Assembly: GCA_018136815.1 (NCBI GenBank)
Contig: CM030934.1
Coordinates: forward strand, 330,627 to 394,626
Length of the DNA stretch: 64,000 nucleotides
Direction: 5' to 3'
DNA from: Isochrysis galbana
Lineage: Eukaryota > Haptophyta > Isochrysidales > Isochrysidaceae
Position 1 is the stretch's first letter; every line of letters starts with the position of its first letter. The position numbers were made by a program, and so were the translations under genes. The notes under the pieces are model-generated. The model made no database searches. It saw only the letters and a program-made list of their open reading frames with translations, and was not told the DNA's origin. Shown here one piece after another: positions 53,037 through 63,920 of the stretch.

Positions 53037-56000
53037 ATGTCGTCTCACCACTACTCCCCCGTCGACGACGACGAGCTTCCCCCTGCCTATCCAGCCTACC
53101 GCTCTCGCCAGCGTACTCTCCACCGCTGGAGACTCTCTCTCGCAGCCTCTTTCCTCTCAGGAGCCCTTCTCACGATGGTTCTCTACCCACGAGTAGTCCC
53201 CTGCAGGCCCTGTGACCCGTGTACTCCGGCCCATCAGTCTGCCATCGCCCAAAACCTCAATTCCATTGTTGGGATGGAGCCACGTCTCAATTCGATCGTC
53301 GATGAGGCAGTCAAGCGGGCCGTCGCAGCCTGCCCGGCCTGCCCCGCCTGCCCAGAGTGCCCGAGGCAGAACGAGTGCCCCGCGTGTCCGGCGTGCGAGC
53401 TTTCTTGCCCGAAAGCTCCGCCCAGTGCGGGCGGGGGAGGAGCGCGCTCGGAGGAGGAGATTGTGGCTCGCCACCGTGAGCGCATGCTCGCGCGCCCAAT
53501 GCTCAACATCGCAGAGTGCAGGCCCGGAGAGGTCTGCCGCGCCGACGCGCTCAACCGGTCGAGGGTGCTCGGGCAGAAGGGCATCACGCTCTGGATGACG
53601 GGGCTCTCGGGCTCGGGCAAGACGACGATCGCCGAGGCGCTCGAGAAGAGGCTGCTCTACAAGCTCGGCAAGAACGTCTTCCGCATCGACGGCGACAACC
53701 TGCGCACCGGCCTCACCAGAGACCTGGGCTTCTCGTCGGAGGACCGCGCAGAGTCCGTCCGTCGTGCCTCGCAGGTCGCAACGCTCTTCGCCGAGGCGGG
53801 GGTCATCGCGATGGTCACGCTCATCTCGCCGTACCGGAAGGACCGCGACGCTGCGCGGGCGCTGCACGCCGCGCAGGGCATCCCCTTCATGGAGGTCTTC
53901 ATGGACGTGCCGCTCTCGGTTGTGCAGGCGCGCGACCCCAAGGGGCTCTACAAGAAGGTGCGCCGGCGGGCGCGCGCACGCGCCCCATCCGCTCCCACCC
54001 CTTCCACCTCGCCGCTCACGCCCGGCGCACGCCGCAGGTGCGCGAGGGCAAGATCAAGAACTTTACCGGCGTCGACGCTCCGTACGAGGCTCCGCTCAAG
54101 CCGGAGCTCGTGTTGAAGAACTCCGAGATGTCGGTCGAGGCGTGCGTCGACAAGCTTGTCGCCACGCTCCAGCAGGTGCGCCGCCGGGGCGCGCCCCGCA
54201 GCCGCGCGCCTCCACGCGCCACCCGCTCACGCGCCACCCGCTCACTCGCCACCCTCGCTCATCGCAGCGTGGCGTGCTCACCGGCCATGCGATGCCGGAT
54301 GGACTCGCCCCGCCCGACGGCGGTACTCTCATCGACCGCATCGTGCCGGCCGACCAGCTTGCCGCCAAGCGCGCCGAGGCGGAGACGCTGCCAAAGGTGC
54401 CGCTCACCGACGTCGACGTCAACTGGCTGCAGGTGCGCGACCCGCGCTTGCCGCGCGCCGCGCCGTGGCTGGCCGGCCGGCTGGCCGCCCGCATGATGCG
54501 GTCGCCCGCCCGCAGCGCCGCGCGCTCGCCCACCTCTCGCGACGGCGCGCCCGCCTCGTCGGCAGGTCATCGGCGAGGGCTGGGCGGCACCTCTGCGCGG
54601 CTTCATGCGCGAGGGCACGCTCGTCCAGACGCTCCACTTCAACTCCATTCTAATGGATCCCAACGCGGTCGACGGCGACTACAATGCCAAGCAGGCGAGC
54701 GGCCGCCAGCCCCCGCGCCGTGCCGCCTCGCCCGACCCCCCGCCGCTGCTGCTGAACCGCCCTCTTCCTTTTCGCCTCGGCCAGACGGACTGGATGCAGT
54801 CCTCCTTCCCGAAGGAGCGCGTCAACATGCCTGTACCCATCGTCTTGCCGGTCACCGATTTTACGCGGCGCGAGATCAAGAAGGCCTCGGCGGTCGCGCT
54901 CACCAATGCAGCCGGAGTTCCACTCGCCATCCTCCGCGACCCTGAGGTGCGGTCGCACCCCACCTTCCACCCTTGGACGGCCTCTTTCCTTGGCGCTAGC
55001 TCGCTGATGGGCTCCCCCCCCCCCCCCCCCCCCCCCCGCCCAAGGTCTATGAGCTTCGCGTGCGCGAGCTAATCCACCGCACCTTTGGCGTCACCGATGA
55101 TGCGCACCCGTACATCAAGCTTCTGCTCGCGCCTGGCAAGGACTACGCGCTCGGTGGTGAGGTCGAGCTTCTCGGCCGCATCACCTACAACGATGGCCTC
55201 GACCAGTACCGCCTCACCGTCGAGGAGCTTCGCTCCGCCTTCCGGAAGAAGGGCGCCGACGTCGTCTACGCCTTTCAGACGCGTAACCCGACACACGCGG
55301 GCCACGCTTTCCTGATGAAGGACTCGCGCAACAAACTCATGGCGCGCGGCTACAAGAAGCCTGTCCTCTGGCTCTCACCGCTCGGCGGCTGGACCAAGAA
55401 GAGCGACGTGCCCCTCGATGTGCGCGTCAAGCAGCACCACGAGGTGATGGCGGCCGGCGAGCTCCACCCCGACTGGACCGTGATGGCCATCTGGCCCTCG
55501 CCCATGATCTACGCTGGGCCGACCGAGGTGCAGTTCCACGCCAAGTCGCGCCGCGTGGGCGGTGCCTCCTTCTTCACCGTCGGTCGTGACCCGGCTGGCA
55601 TGCCCTACTCGTCGGGCCCTCTCGAGGGCGAAGACCTGTACCACCCCGACCACGGCCGTTACGCGCTGATGGCCTCGCCGGGCGTGGGAGACATGCAATT
55701 CCTCGGCTTCGAGAAGGTGTACTACGACAAGAAGGACCACACGATGCGCGGCAAGGACCTGACGCGTAAGGACGACTTCATCTCCATCTCGGGCTCCAAG
55801 ATGCGCAAGCTCGCGGCTCTCGGCGCCAAGCCATGCCCGCCTGCCATCCCTTCAGACCTCGTCGCCGCCAAGTGTATCCCACCCGGCTTCATGGTGCAGA
55901 AGGGCTGGGAAATCGTCTCCGACTACTACATTCGACAGAAGACGGGCGATTGGGTGCCCTACTCCAAGCAGCTCGGCGGCTTGCCCCTCGCGCCCACCAT

Positions 56001-56956
56001 GCGCACGTCCGCCGATGCGCCCTTTGGCAAGGCCTCCTTCACCGCTCACTTTGCAGGCCCCGATGGCGCTGTCATCTCACCGTGGCATCAGGTGCCCCCC
56101 CCGCCCTCCCGTTCCAACCCTTTCGCCCGGCATGCCCCTCACCCCCTCCCTCTGCCCCCTTTACCGTAACCGCGCCCACCCACAACCAACCCGCCCACAG
56201 ATCCCGCTCCATCCTCCGGGCTCCACACCCGGCTCCGGCCTCGTCAACTTTGTTTGTGAAATACCGCGCGGGGCGACCGCCAAGCTTGAGGTGCAGAAGA
56301 AATTGCCACACAATCCCATCATGCAGGACACGAAGAAGGGCGAGCTGCGTTACTACACGTACGGCGCTTCCTTCTTCAACTATGGGATGTTGCCCCAAAC
56401 GTGGGAGGACCCCGCAAAGCGTGGGTTTAACGGCACCGTCGGCGACAATGACCCACTCGACGTGATGGAGCTTGGGTCGCGGACATGCAAGGTGGGAGAG
56501 GTGCGCCCAGTCAAGGTGCTCGGAGACCTCGAGCTTATCGATCAGGTATGTGCCCCCTCCCCGCGCGCACGCCCCTCCCAGGGCGCGCTCATCGACGATC
56601 TCAGCCCCCCCCCCGCCCTCCCCACCCCCCGCCCCTCGCCATGAACAAAACCCTTTCGTTCCCCCCACCCCTAGGGCGAACTTGATCACAAAATCCTCGT
56701 CATCGACGCTGCGGACCCTCTCGCTGCTCGTCTGAATTCCGCCTCCGACCTCGAGACCGTAATGCCCGGCGTACTGCCAAAGTTGGTCGAGTGGCTGAAG
56801 ATGTACAAAACAACAGACGGCAAGGCGGTCAACGCGCTATCGTCGGACACGCCCACCTCGGCGGCCAAGGCCAATGAGGTGGTCGCTGACTGCCATGCTA
56901 GCTGGAGGGCGCTTAAGGAGCGAGGGCCAGGAGACACTGGCTTCTGGCTGGGCTGA
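53037..56956 (+). CDS. trifunctional APS kinase - ATP sulfurylase - inorganic pyrophosphatase, membrane-anchored
   Basis: Eight phase-0 exons: 53037-53957, 54038-54175, 54268-54432, 54566-54694, 54785-54946, 55045-56091, 56201-56545 and 56675-56956, giving 1062 residues. Intron 4 is GC-AG (CAG|GCGAGC). The N-terminus has one hydrophobic segment (LSLAASFLSGALLTMVLYP) and CPACPACPECP-type Cys/Pro repeats. APS kinase: P-loop GLSGSGKTT at 189-197, DGDNLR near 217, and a C-terminal VREGKIKNFTGVDAPYEAP. ATP sulfurylase is at about 354-850 with RNPTHAGH (HxxH, 586-592) and ISGSKMRKL. Family-I pyrophosphatase is from 855 with GDNDPLDVME (935-944). Combined reaction: sulfate plus two ATP to PAPS, with PPi removed in place to pull the unfavourable sulfurylase step. 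Such three-way fusions are known from some algae; the anchor and Cys-rich linker are unusual. Confidence 0.92.
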
Positions 56957-57574
56957 ATTGCGCACCATACGAGCGCTAGCCGCGACCACCGGGGGTGCGG
57001 ACGAGCTGCCCTCCCGGCTTGTGTGCCGAGCACGAGTCGCTATACCACAGCCGCAAGTTGCCATTCTGGCAATCGCGCGCCGCAGAGCGGCACAAAGGCC
57101 CCTCGAGTACGCTTCCGCGCATCCTGAAGAAGCCCGACGCGTGCCACGGCAAGCATCGGGGGGCCATCTAGGTGTGCTGTCATCCCGTGTGGCACATATT
57201 GCACCCGTTTGTGACGCCATGCGCCATATTGGTGGCTGCTGCGAGAGATTGTGTGGTGCTTTGGGAGGGGGGAGGAGGGAGAGAAAGGGAGATGGGGGAA
57301 GGGATTCAGATGACACATGCTCCTCGAGGCGGGTGCAAACATGCTCTTTGTGGATGAGGCGCTCCGGTAGTACTTGTACTTATTAAATCAAGTGTGTTGG
57401 GTTACCCCGGGTGCGGTGCTTGGTCGGCGGGCAGTACGTAGTGAATGGAGGTCGTCCTTGCGGCCTTATTTATGCTTTGCGATTGGCGCCGCGGCGCCAT
57501 CCGTCGCGGCTTGCTTACCGTCGCTAGTTGCTAGCGCTCGCTCGGGCAGCACGCCGGTACTGCTTATGATTTTT
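56957..57574. other. 3' flank, no gene
   Basis: Overlapping short frames only. A CTTATTAAATCAAG string near 57380 could be part of the 3' UTR. Confidence 0.4.
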
Positions 57575-57770
57575 TATTTTTAGCAAATTTTTATGGATCG
57601 CGAAGCGGCAAAGGAATGGGACTAGCGCTCACTCATGACAGGACTCCCTGCCGCGGCAAGCGCAAGCACCCTTCCCCCCTTGTGCCACCCAGCTCTTCAC
57701 TAGCCTTCTACCTGCGCTAGCCGGAGCGCCCCTCCCTCCACACTCAGACAGCCCCCCACGCCAGGATCCT
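57575..57770 (+). repeat. dispersed 200-bp repeat, second copy
   Basis: About 90% identical by eye to 29195-29375 (GGCAAAGGAATGGGACTAGC, CTTCTACCTGCGCTAGCCGG, CCCTCCCTCCACACTC). Confidence 0.75.
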
Positions 57771-57915
57771 GTATTGGTCTCGCAGGCAAGGGGGCCTAAT
57801 GGGAGGGTGAGGAGCAACTCCTCAAAGAGGAGCTGTGGGGAAGGAGATGTCTGAGTGGCGGCGCTATACCCTTGCGCTAGGCATGGGCAGCGACGCCGCC
57901 TCAAGACATGTCCTC

Positions 57916-58300
57916 CCTCTTGTCTTGAGTCGAAATTTTTGGTGCTTGAAACAGAGGACGAGGGGGTTTGTGCTTCTTGGGTTGGTTGTAGATGGAAGAG
58001 GGAGTGAGAAAGGAAGTGAAGTGTTGAAAGAGGGCCCAAGGCAGGGCACTGAGTTGTAGGTACTTGTGGCCCACAAGAGTGGGGCGAAGACGAGAAGTGT
58101 ATCAACATGTGTCTTGAGTTGAAATTTTTGGTGCTTGAAACACAAGGCGAGGGGGTTCGTGTTGTTTGGGTTGGTTGTAGTGTGAAGGGGGAGTGGGAGA
58201 GGGAGTCAAGTGTTGAAAGAGGGCCCAAGGCAGGGCACTGAGTTGTAGGTACTTGTGGCCCACAAGAGTGGGGTGAAGATGAGAAGTGTGTCAACATGTT
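57916..58300 (+). repeat. tandem duplication of about 190 bp
   Basis: 57916-58108 and 58110-58300 share TCTTGAGT(C/T)GAAATTTTTGG, GGGTTGGTTGTAG, GTGTTGAAAGAGGGCCCAAG and GTAGGTACTTGTGGCCCACA. No convincing frame. Confidence 0.8.
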
Positions 58301-58529
58301 GGAAAACAGAGGCATTGAGTGCTCTCTGTGGAAGATTGATGGTTGTGAAGTGCCCTCCCATGTTGGGTGCACTGATGGTAGAAGTTTCCACCATGGGGAG
58401 GGCAGCTGAACTGCCCTCCCACATGAGGTGCTCTTGGGGTGGGAGGGTTTCCCACTGTTGGAGGGGGTCTCAAAGACCCCCTGCATGATGCGCAGAGCCA
58501 TGGTGGCAACCTGTTCGGTGCCAGTGCTC

Positions 58530-58710
58530 GCCACCCCGCGCGCTCGCGCGGGTGTGGTTTGGATGGGCTGGATGGGCTTTGAGAGGGCTTTCTGACGAGC
58601 CGCCTCGGGCGGCGTGGGGCGTCCCAGGTGGGGCGCAGTGGCGAGGGTCGCCTGAGGCTCGGGAGCGGTCGCGGCACGCTCCATAGTTCAAACTATAACA
58701 ATAGTTTTGC
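58530..58710 (+). repeat. dispersed SINE-like repeat with terminal hairpin, copy 7
   Basis: GC-rich body ending GCACGCTCCATAGTTCA, then AACTAT-AACA-ATAGTT. A stretch CTTGCCACCCCGCGCGC-like at 58528 also occurs at 44856. Confidence 0.5.
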
Positions 58711-58989
58711 CGGTACTGCTTATGTTTATGTATGTAGCTGGACCGTCATCGCGCCTTGCAATGAGCCGAGAGCTGCGCCACCGAACAAGGAAGAGAATGC
58801 CGACAAGAGGGCGACGGGGCGACGGACGATCCGACGGGGGCGACAGTTACGCACAACAGGAATAAGGAAGGAAGCCTTTCGAAAACCCTTAATTGAACTG
58901 ATGAAGACCGAAGTAAAACAGCGCCACGATATCATCCAACAGCCAACACCTGAGGGGGAATCAGGGTCACACAAGGGGGTGGTTCCTTG

Positions 58990-59075
58990 TAGGGCGGTCA
59001 AACAGGGGCTTTTCAACAAATAGTAAGGGTTGGGCTGATTTTTTGACAGTGGCGCGATGCCCAATAAAAAACCTC
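58990..59075 (+). repeat. TIR-like end of the TAGGGCGGTCAAA family
   Basis: TAGGGCGGTCAAACAGGGGC followed by a stretch shared with 29094-29175, including ATTTTTTGAC, GGCGCG and TGCCCAA. No matching right-hand terminus was found nearby. Confidence 0.6.
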
Positions 59076-60429
59076 CGGGGGGGCTACCTGACGCGACGAA
59101 AATCTTCGCCAAGAAATGGTGCGATCGCCCCCCCTCCAGGGCGTATGGGTTCACGTTTACCCGGTGTTGACCCACTTTGCGTTAACACCTCCATTGGCTA
59201 GGTGTGGCACATGCGTTAACACCTCAATCTGCAAGTGTTGGTACCAGCAGCGGGTTAACACCACACTGCCGGTGCTGTGTACTACTGTGCACCCACGCAC
59301 CCACGCACTCACGCACCCACTGAATGCTACGTGCCGCGCGTGCGCGCGCACGAGGAGCTGCACGGCCAAGTGGCAAGTGGGGAGTTGCTCTTCGGCACGG
59401 GCACCATGGCCAACTTGGAGCTTGCGCACCCATCCACTCCGTCAGCCAAACGGAACAGTGCCGCGTGAGGGTATGGGGGGGGGGGGAAGCATTGCTCTAG
59501 GGGCTGCTTCCGCTCGCCCGGCGCTGCCCTCGCTGCCACTGTCCCTCCCGGTCAGGAGACATTGGCGCGCCTCTCCGCCCGCCTATGTGGACGCATCTCC
59601 TCCCGCCTATGGGACGCCTGCGCGCCTTCGTACGGCGGGGTGGGGTGAAACCACCTGCTTTGGGGTGGCTGAAGGGAGCGAGGGCGCGGTGAAAGGGCAG
59701 GACCGGCTGCGATGTCCCCTTTTCTACGGTCAACTCGTCTTGCTGCACGTTTGTACTGTAAAAAAGGGGGTCCTTTAAGTAGAACTTATACCGTCCACAT
59801 GGGGGGCACTTGCGAAAAAAACAACCAAACCTGAGGTTGCACCCTCTCAACCTAAAAACGCTAGGAGCACGCAAGGAGCTACGCCAGGTGAGGGGCAAGC
59901 AAGCGACAAGGGAGGCGACAAAGGAGCCGAGGGCAAAGAGAGCGAATGTAGGAAGTAGGATGATGCGACGGTGACTAGTGACTAGCCTACATGCAGGGAG
60001 GGGACATAGACATAGAAACGCAGACAACTTCTCTAAAACTAAAAGGTCGATCGCGGATGCGACACTCCCACAAGCACATTATTAGTCATTGGGCGAGAAA
60101 AGCAAGTGAGGCTTGAGGCTTGAGGCGTCAGCCTACTTGTATAATGGGGGGCACGCGTGTGACGCGTCGTTTACAAGGACTGCACTCACCTCTTGGCCTT
60201 TAGTTAGGGGTGCTATGCGGACGTTGGGCCCCGCTCCTCGTGTCGTAGGGGGATTTCCCCGACGTACGAATTATACATTATACGTGTGCCGCGAGTCGCG
60301 AGTCTTCGCCTAGGAGCCTAGGAGCCAAGCGCAGCACATACTACTGACCCTCCTCCCTGCCCCGCCCCGGCGGAGCGCAGCAGCGATCAGAATTTCCGCA
60401 CAGGAGGGGAGCGATGTCCCACAATGGAC
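59076..60429. other. no firm gene; contains dispersed repeat at 59965-60062
   Basis: GTTAACACC occurs several times between 59170 and 59265. A plus-strand frame ending ELAHPSTPSAKRNSAA (59277-59468) is coding-like but has no start or family. 59965-60062 repeats 41510-41632. Confidence 0.4.
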
Positions 60430-60815
60430 CCTATCGCGACAAGGTACAAGGTGAAGGTGAGCGCTAGCGCAAATTGGCGTCTATGTCTATCTCGTCTAAT
60501 GTCTAAATTCCAGCCCACATACACACATACCCACAAGACTTCTGACGGCAACGACGATAATCGCAACAAAAACACAATCAAACACGCAAACCGGACAGCA
60601 ATACGCAATACCAACACGAACCAACCAGAAGGCTTGCCCTGCCCCCACTCTTGAACCGGGCCCAAGGTCGCGCACCAGGAAACCGAAGACAAAAGAATGA
60701 AGGGGGGAAGGGAAGGAGGTGGGAAAAAGGGGCGTAAGGGCGGTGTCTGCAGGGAAGTAGTAGTTACGTGGACCCATAGTAGGTGTATAGCCCCGAATCT
60801 TCAGATGATTTTTTT
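60430..60815 (+). mobile_element. 5'-truncated non-LTR retrotransposon 3' end, copy C
   Basis: Ends GTAGGTGTATAGCCCCGAAT and CTTCAGATGA plus a T-run, matching copies A and B over the last 200-300 bp. More diverged than the other two. Confidence 0.7.
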
Positions 60816-61247
60816 TACTCCAACCCACATCGATGACGCTTTAGGCCGTGCTACCGTCGCGGGGTGAGAAAACGGAGCGAATTCAGATACAAAAAAGGAC
60901 CTCGAGAAGAGAAAGCGGCTAGCGCGCTGTCGTGGGTGGATGGGTGTGGGTTCCTCCTGGAAAGGTGCGGAGATTGTGGCAGTATTTGCGGGTTCTAAAC
61001 GAGATTGGCAAACTTTGCGCTCAATCAGGAGCTAAAAGATCCTCGACAAGGTCATCGATCCTCGATTACGATGCCGCTCTCACTCCAGCGGCCACGCTCT
61101 TCCGTGGCGTCTGCATGCGCCACGACACGCCACCGCCGCGGCCGGTGCCGCGTCACTCATCGCCCTCGGTCCACTGGCCCGTCATACTCAACATAACCTG
61201 CGAGAACGTCAAGGAAGTGGGTGGGCTGCCAATGTGCACACATCAGG
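60816..61247. other. 3' flank of CWC27; possible unrelated exon
   Basis: A plus-strand frame near 61130-61250 (SVHWPVILNITCENVKEVGG) looks coding-like, but no exon partners or domain were found. Confidence 0.25.
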
Positions 61248-63573
61248 TTAGTCGACACTAACGTGCTCGGTCACACCGGTGCGGCCGCCGTGGACAGACT
61301 CATGCCCGGGCGCATGCACCTTTTCGCGCTCGCGTATCTTAGCGTTCGCGCGCTCGGCATCCGCGCCATGCTTGAGCGGATCAAAGGCCTCGTAGTGTGA
61401 AGCCGACTCCGCCTCGCGCTTCTCGGGCACAAACCTTGAATGAGCACGGGCGAGAGGAGCTGAGAGACGTTCCGTGGATTGCTGCGCGTGCCCCCGGCTG
61501 AGGGCCGTCACGCCGGGAGACTCGCACTTACTGTAGCGCGTGCGGCTTCACGGGCGCCGTCTGTTCCTCAAGCGCTTGCTTAAAGCCGGAGAGCTTGTGG
61601 AGCGTGGCGCTTTGCCGTTGCTTCTTGGAAAGCATCATCGACGCGCGCTTCTTCTCCAGAAACTGTGCGGGGTGCGTGTGGCGGTAAGTCGCTTGCCTTC
61701 GCCGGGGCGGCAGGGGAGAGGGGTGGCTCGGTCGGGGTCGCGCGCACCTTGGCGCGCCGCTTCTCGAGCTCTGACATGCCCGCTACCGAGCCCCCGCCAC
61801 CGCCGCTGTCGCTGTCATCATCGTCATCGCTGTCCGAGGCGCCCTTACCCCGCCACTTTTTGGCCGGCTTCAAGGCGCCTGCTGCCTCCTGGCCATTGCC
61901 CTTGTCGGCAGCCCTGTCGCTGCCAAGCTCACGCCGCAACCGCTCATACTCGTCGCGCGCGCGCTCGGCCGTCACCTCTGCGCCGGTCGGCTGACCCTTA
62001 CCCTCGAGCTCGCCTGCCCCGCTGCTGCCACCCGCCGCCCGCTGCAGCTGTGCGCGCCGCTCACGCATCTGCTGGCGCATCCTGTCGCCAAAGTCACCAG
62101 CCTCGCGCGCGGCGGCTGCCTCCGTGTTGCCCGGCTGCTCCGCATCCTCCACGTCCCGGCCGCTGCCGCCCGTGCCGCGCATCCGCTCGATGGCCGCCTC
62201 GGCACCCCCTTGCTCCTTAGTGAGCTTGGCTTTGAGCGCCACCGGGTCGACCGCTGGCTGCTTACTCAACCTCGGATCCTCAAGCAGGTCGTGGCTGCTG
62301 AGCCCCTTGCGTTTATGGGCCTGGCCAGGCACGGGCATGGAGAATGGCGAGGAGGAAGGAAGGTATGAGCCGATGGCGCCAGTAAAGAAGGGCAGACGTG
62401 AGCGCGCGCGCCTTTTTGAGCTCTCGCTCCTCTTGCTCCGCCTCCTCGCCGAAGGAGAGGAGGCTCAGGTTCTTTTTCTCCTTCTTGCGCTTGCGCCGCG
62501 CGTCCTCCTCTGAGGCGGAGGGCGGCGGTGCCGCAGGGCGCGGCCGGGGGACGATGTCGTCGAAGGGCTCGAGCAGCACCTCCATGCGCAGCACCCTGAG
62601 ATGAGGCAGAGAAGTGGGGTGCGGAAGGAGGTGCACCGGCGGTGCAGCGGTAGCGAGGAGCGCGGGCGGTAGCGCACACCTGGGAGGGTAGATGGGCCGA
62701 TCGTCCTTCTCAACCTCGATGTCGGCGAAGCGGTTGAGATTGTAGATCGAGTTGCCCGTCACTTTGCCAAAGATAGTATGCTTACCGTCGAGCCATTCGC
62801 ACCGGTCGAGTGTGATGAAGAACTGGCTCCGGTTGGTGTTGGGCCCGCTTGACGCCATGCCGAGCAGCCCGCGGTGCGTGAAACGCAGTCTACCGTGCGG
62901 CTCGTCCTTGAAATCTTCGCCGTAGACAGACTCGCCGCCACGGCCCGTGCCTGTCGGGTCGCCCGTCTGCGCCATGAAGTCCTTGATCACTCGGTGGAAG
63001 ATGCAGCCGTCATAGTAGCCTTCAAGTCCGAGCTGGACAAAATTGCGGCAGGCGAGCGGCGCCTCCTTGGACCACAGCTCAACGTCGAGTGGGCCGAGGC
63101 TGGTGTGCAGCACCACTTTGCCGCGTGTGACGGGCTCGTTCGCGTAGACGGTCAACTGCGACCAGGGGAAGGATAAAAAGGATATAGGTGGGAGGTAAAG
63201 GGGGGGGGAATGTTGTCGCACGCGCACGCGAGGATACGAAAACTGCAGGAGAGGGTTGGTGCACGGGTGAGAGTGGGCGCCGAGGCTCCTGCTCCGTGCG
63301 GTCACAAGAGAAGAGGAAAGGATGCGCGCGATCCGGAGAGGGGGAAACAGCGGGAAGTGCAGGGAAGGGGGAATATTCAGGGAGGGAGGGAAGGAAGGGA
63401 GGGGCGGTAGGGGGGCTGGGGGGAGAGGAGGAGGGAGGAGCGGGGAGAGCGAGAGCGAGAAGGAGGGTGGGGGAGGGAGGCCTGGAGGGAGGGAGAGAAA
63501 GGGACGGAGGGAGAGAGAGGGAGAGAGGGAGGGAGAGAGGGAAGGAGGGGGAGGGAGAGCGCACCGACGCCAT
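61248..63573 (-). CDS. CWC27: spliceosomal cyclophilin-type peptidyl-prolyl isomerase CWC27
   Basis: Six exons in transcript order, all phases consistent: 63573-63565 (9 nt, Met-Ala-Ser), 63155-62680, 62595-62412, 62320-61748, 61662-61532 and 61434-61248, giving 519 residues (human 472). The cyclophilin domain spans residues 4 to about 170, with ELWSKEAPLACRNFVQL, IFHRVIKDFMAQTGDPTGTG and KHTIFGKVTG. CWC27 hallmarks follow: EVLLEPFDDIVPR, NLSLLSFGEEAEQEERELKK, KGLSSHDLLEDPRLS, a charged helical region, and a C-terminal YEAFDPLKHG. The intron after exon 3 appears to be GC-AG (AAG|GCGCGC); the others use GTGCGC, GTGTGC and GTAAGT. Role: B-complex spliceosome cyclophilin. Active-site Arg (FHR), Phe/Met/Gln (DFMAQ) and Trp (EWLDGKH) are all present. 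Confidence 0.92.
63156..63564. repeat. CWC27 intron 1, GA/CT-rich
   Basis: In gene sense a long CCCTCC/CTCTCT tract between the 9-nt first exon and the CGCAG acceptor. Confidence 0.7.
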
Positions 63574-63599
63574 TCGCACGCGATTGGGGATAGTTACTA

Positions 63600-63780
63600 T
63601 TTATGGGAAGCTACTGAACGACGAGCGACAAAATTATCTCAGATATTAAGGTTTTATCCTCTTCCTTCGAGTTTTTAATTGAGGGCATAAAAGAATGCAC
63701 TTCCTATTTTATATGACTATTTTTGCTTCACGTGAAGCACACGTGACGTATACCATAGTCGCTCTCACGTCGGGTGGGGC
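63600..63780 (-). promoter_or_regulatory. candidate CWC27 promoter with paired CACGTG boxes
   Basis: AT-rich island directly upstream of the start codon. It contains the 16-bp palindrome TGCTTCACGTGAAGCA (63725-63740) and a second box CACACGTGACGTATA right after it. CACGTG and TGACGT are typical bHLH/bZIP targets. Confidence 0.4.
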
Positions 63781-63790
63781 GCGCGTGAAG

Positions 63791-63920
63791 GGGGGGGGGG
63801 AGAGAGAGAGAGAGAGAGGGAGAGAGAAAAGAGAGAGAGAGAAGAGAGAGAGAGAGAGAAGAGAGATAGGGAGAGAGAGAAGAAAGAGCGAGAGCGAGAG
63901 GGAGGGAGGGAGAGAGTGTA
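63791..63920. repeat. GA microsatellite
   Basis: GAGAGAGA tract with AGAGAGAAGAGA variants; no gene to the window end. Confidence 0.85.
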
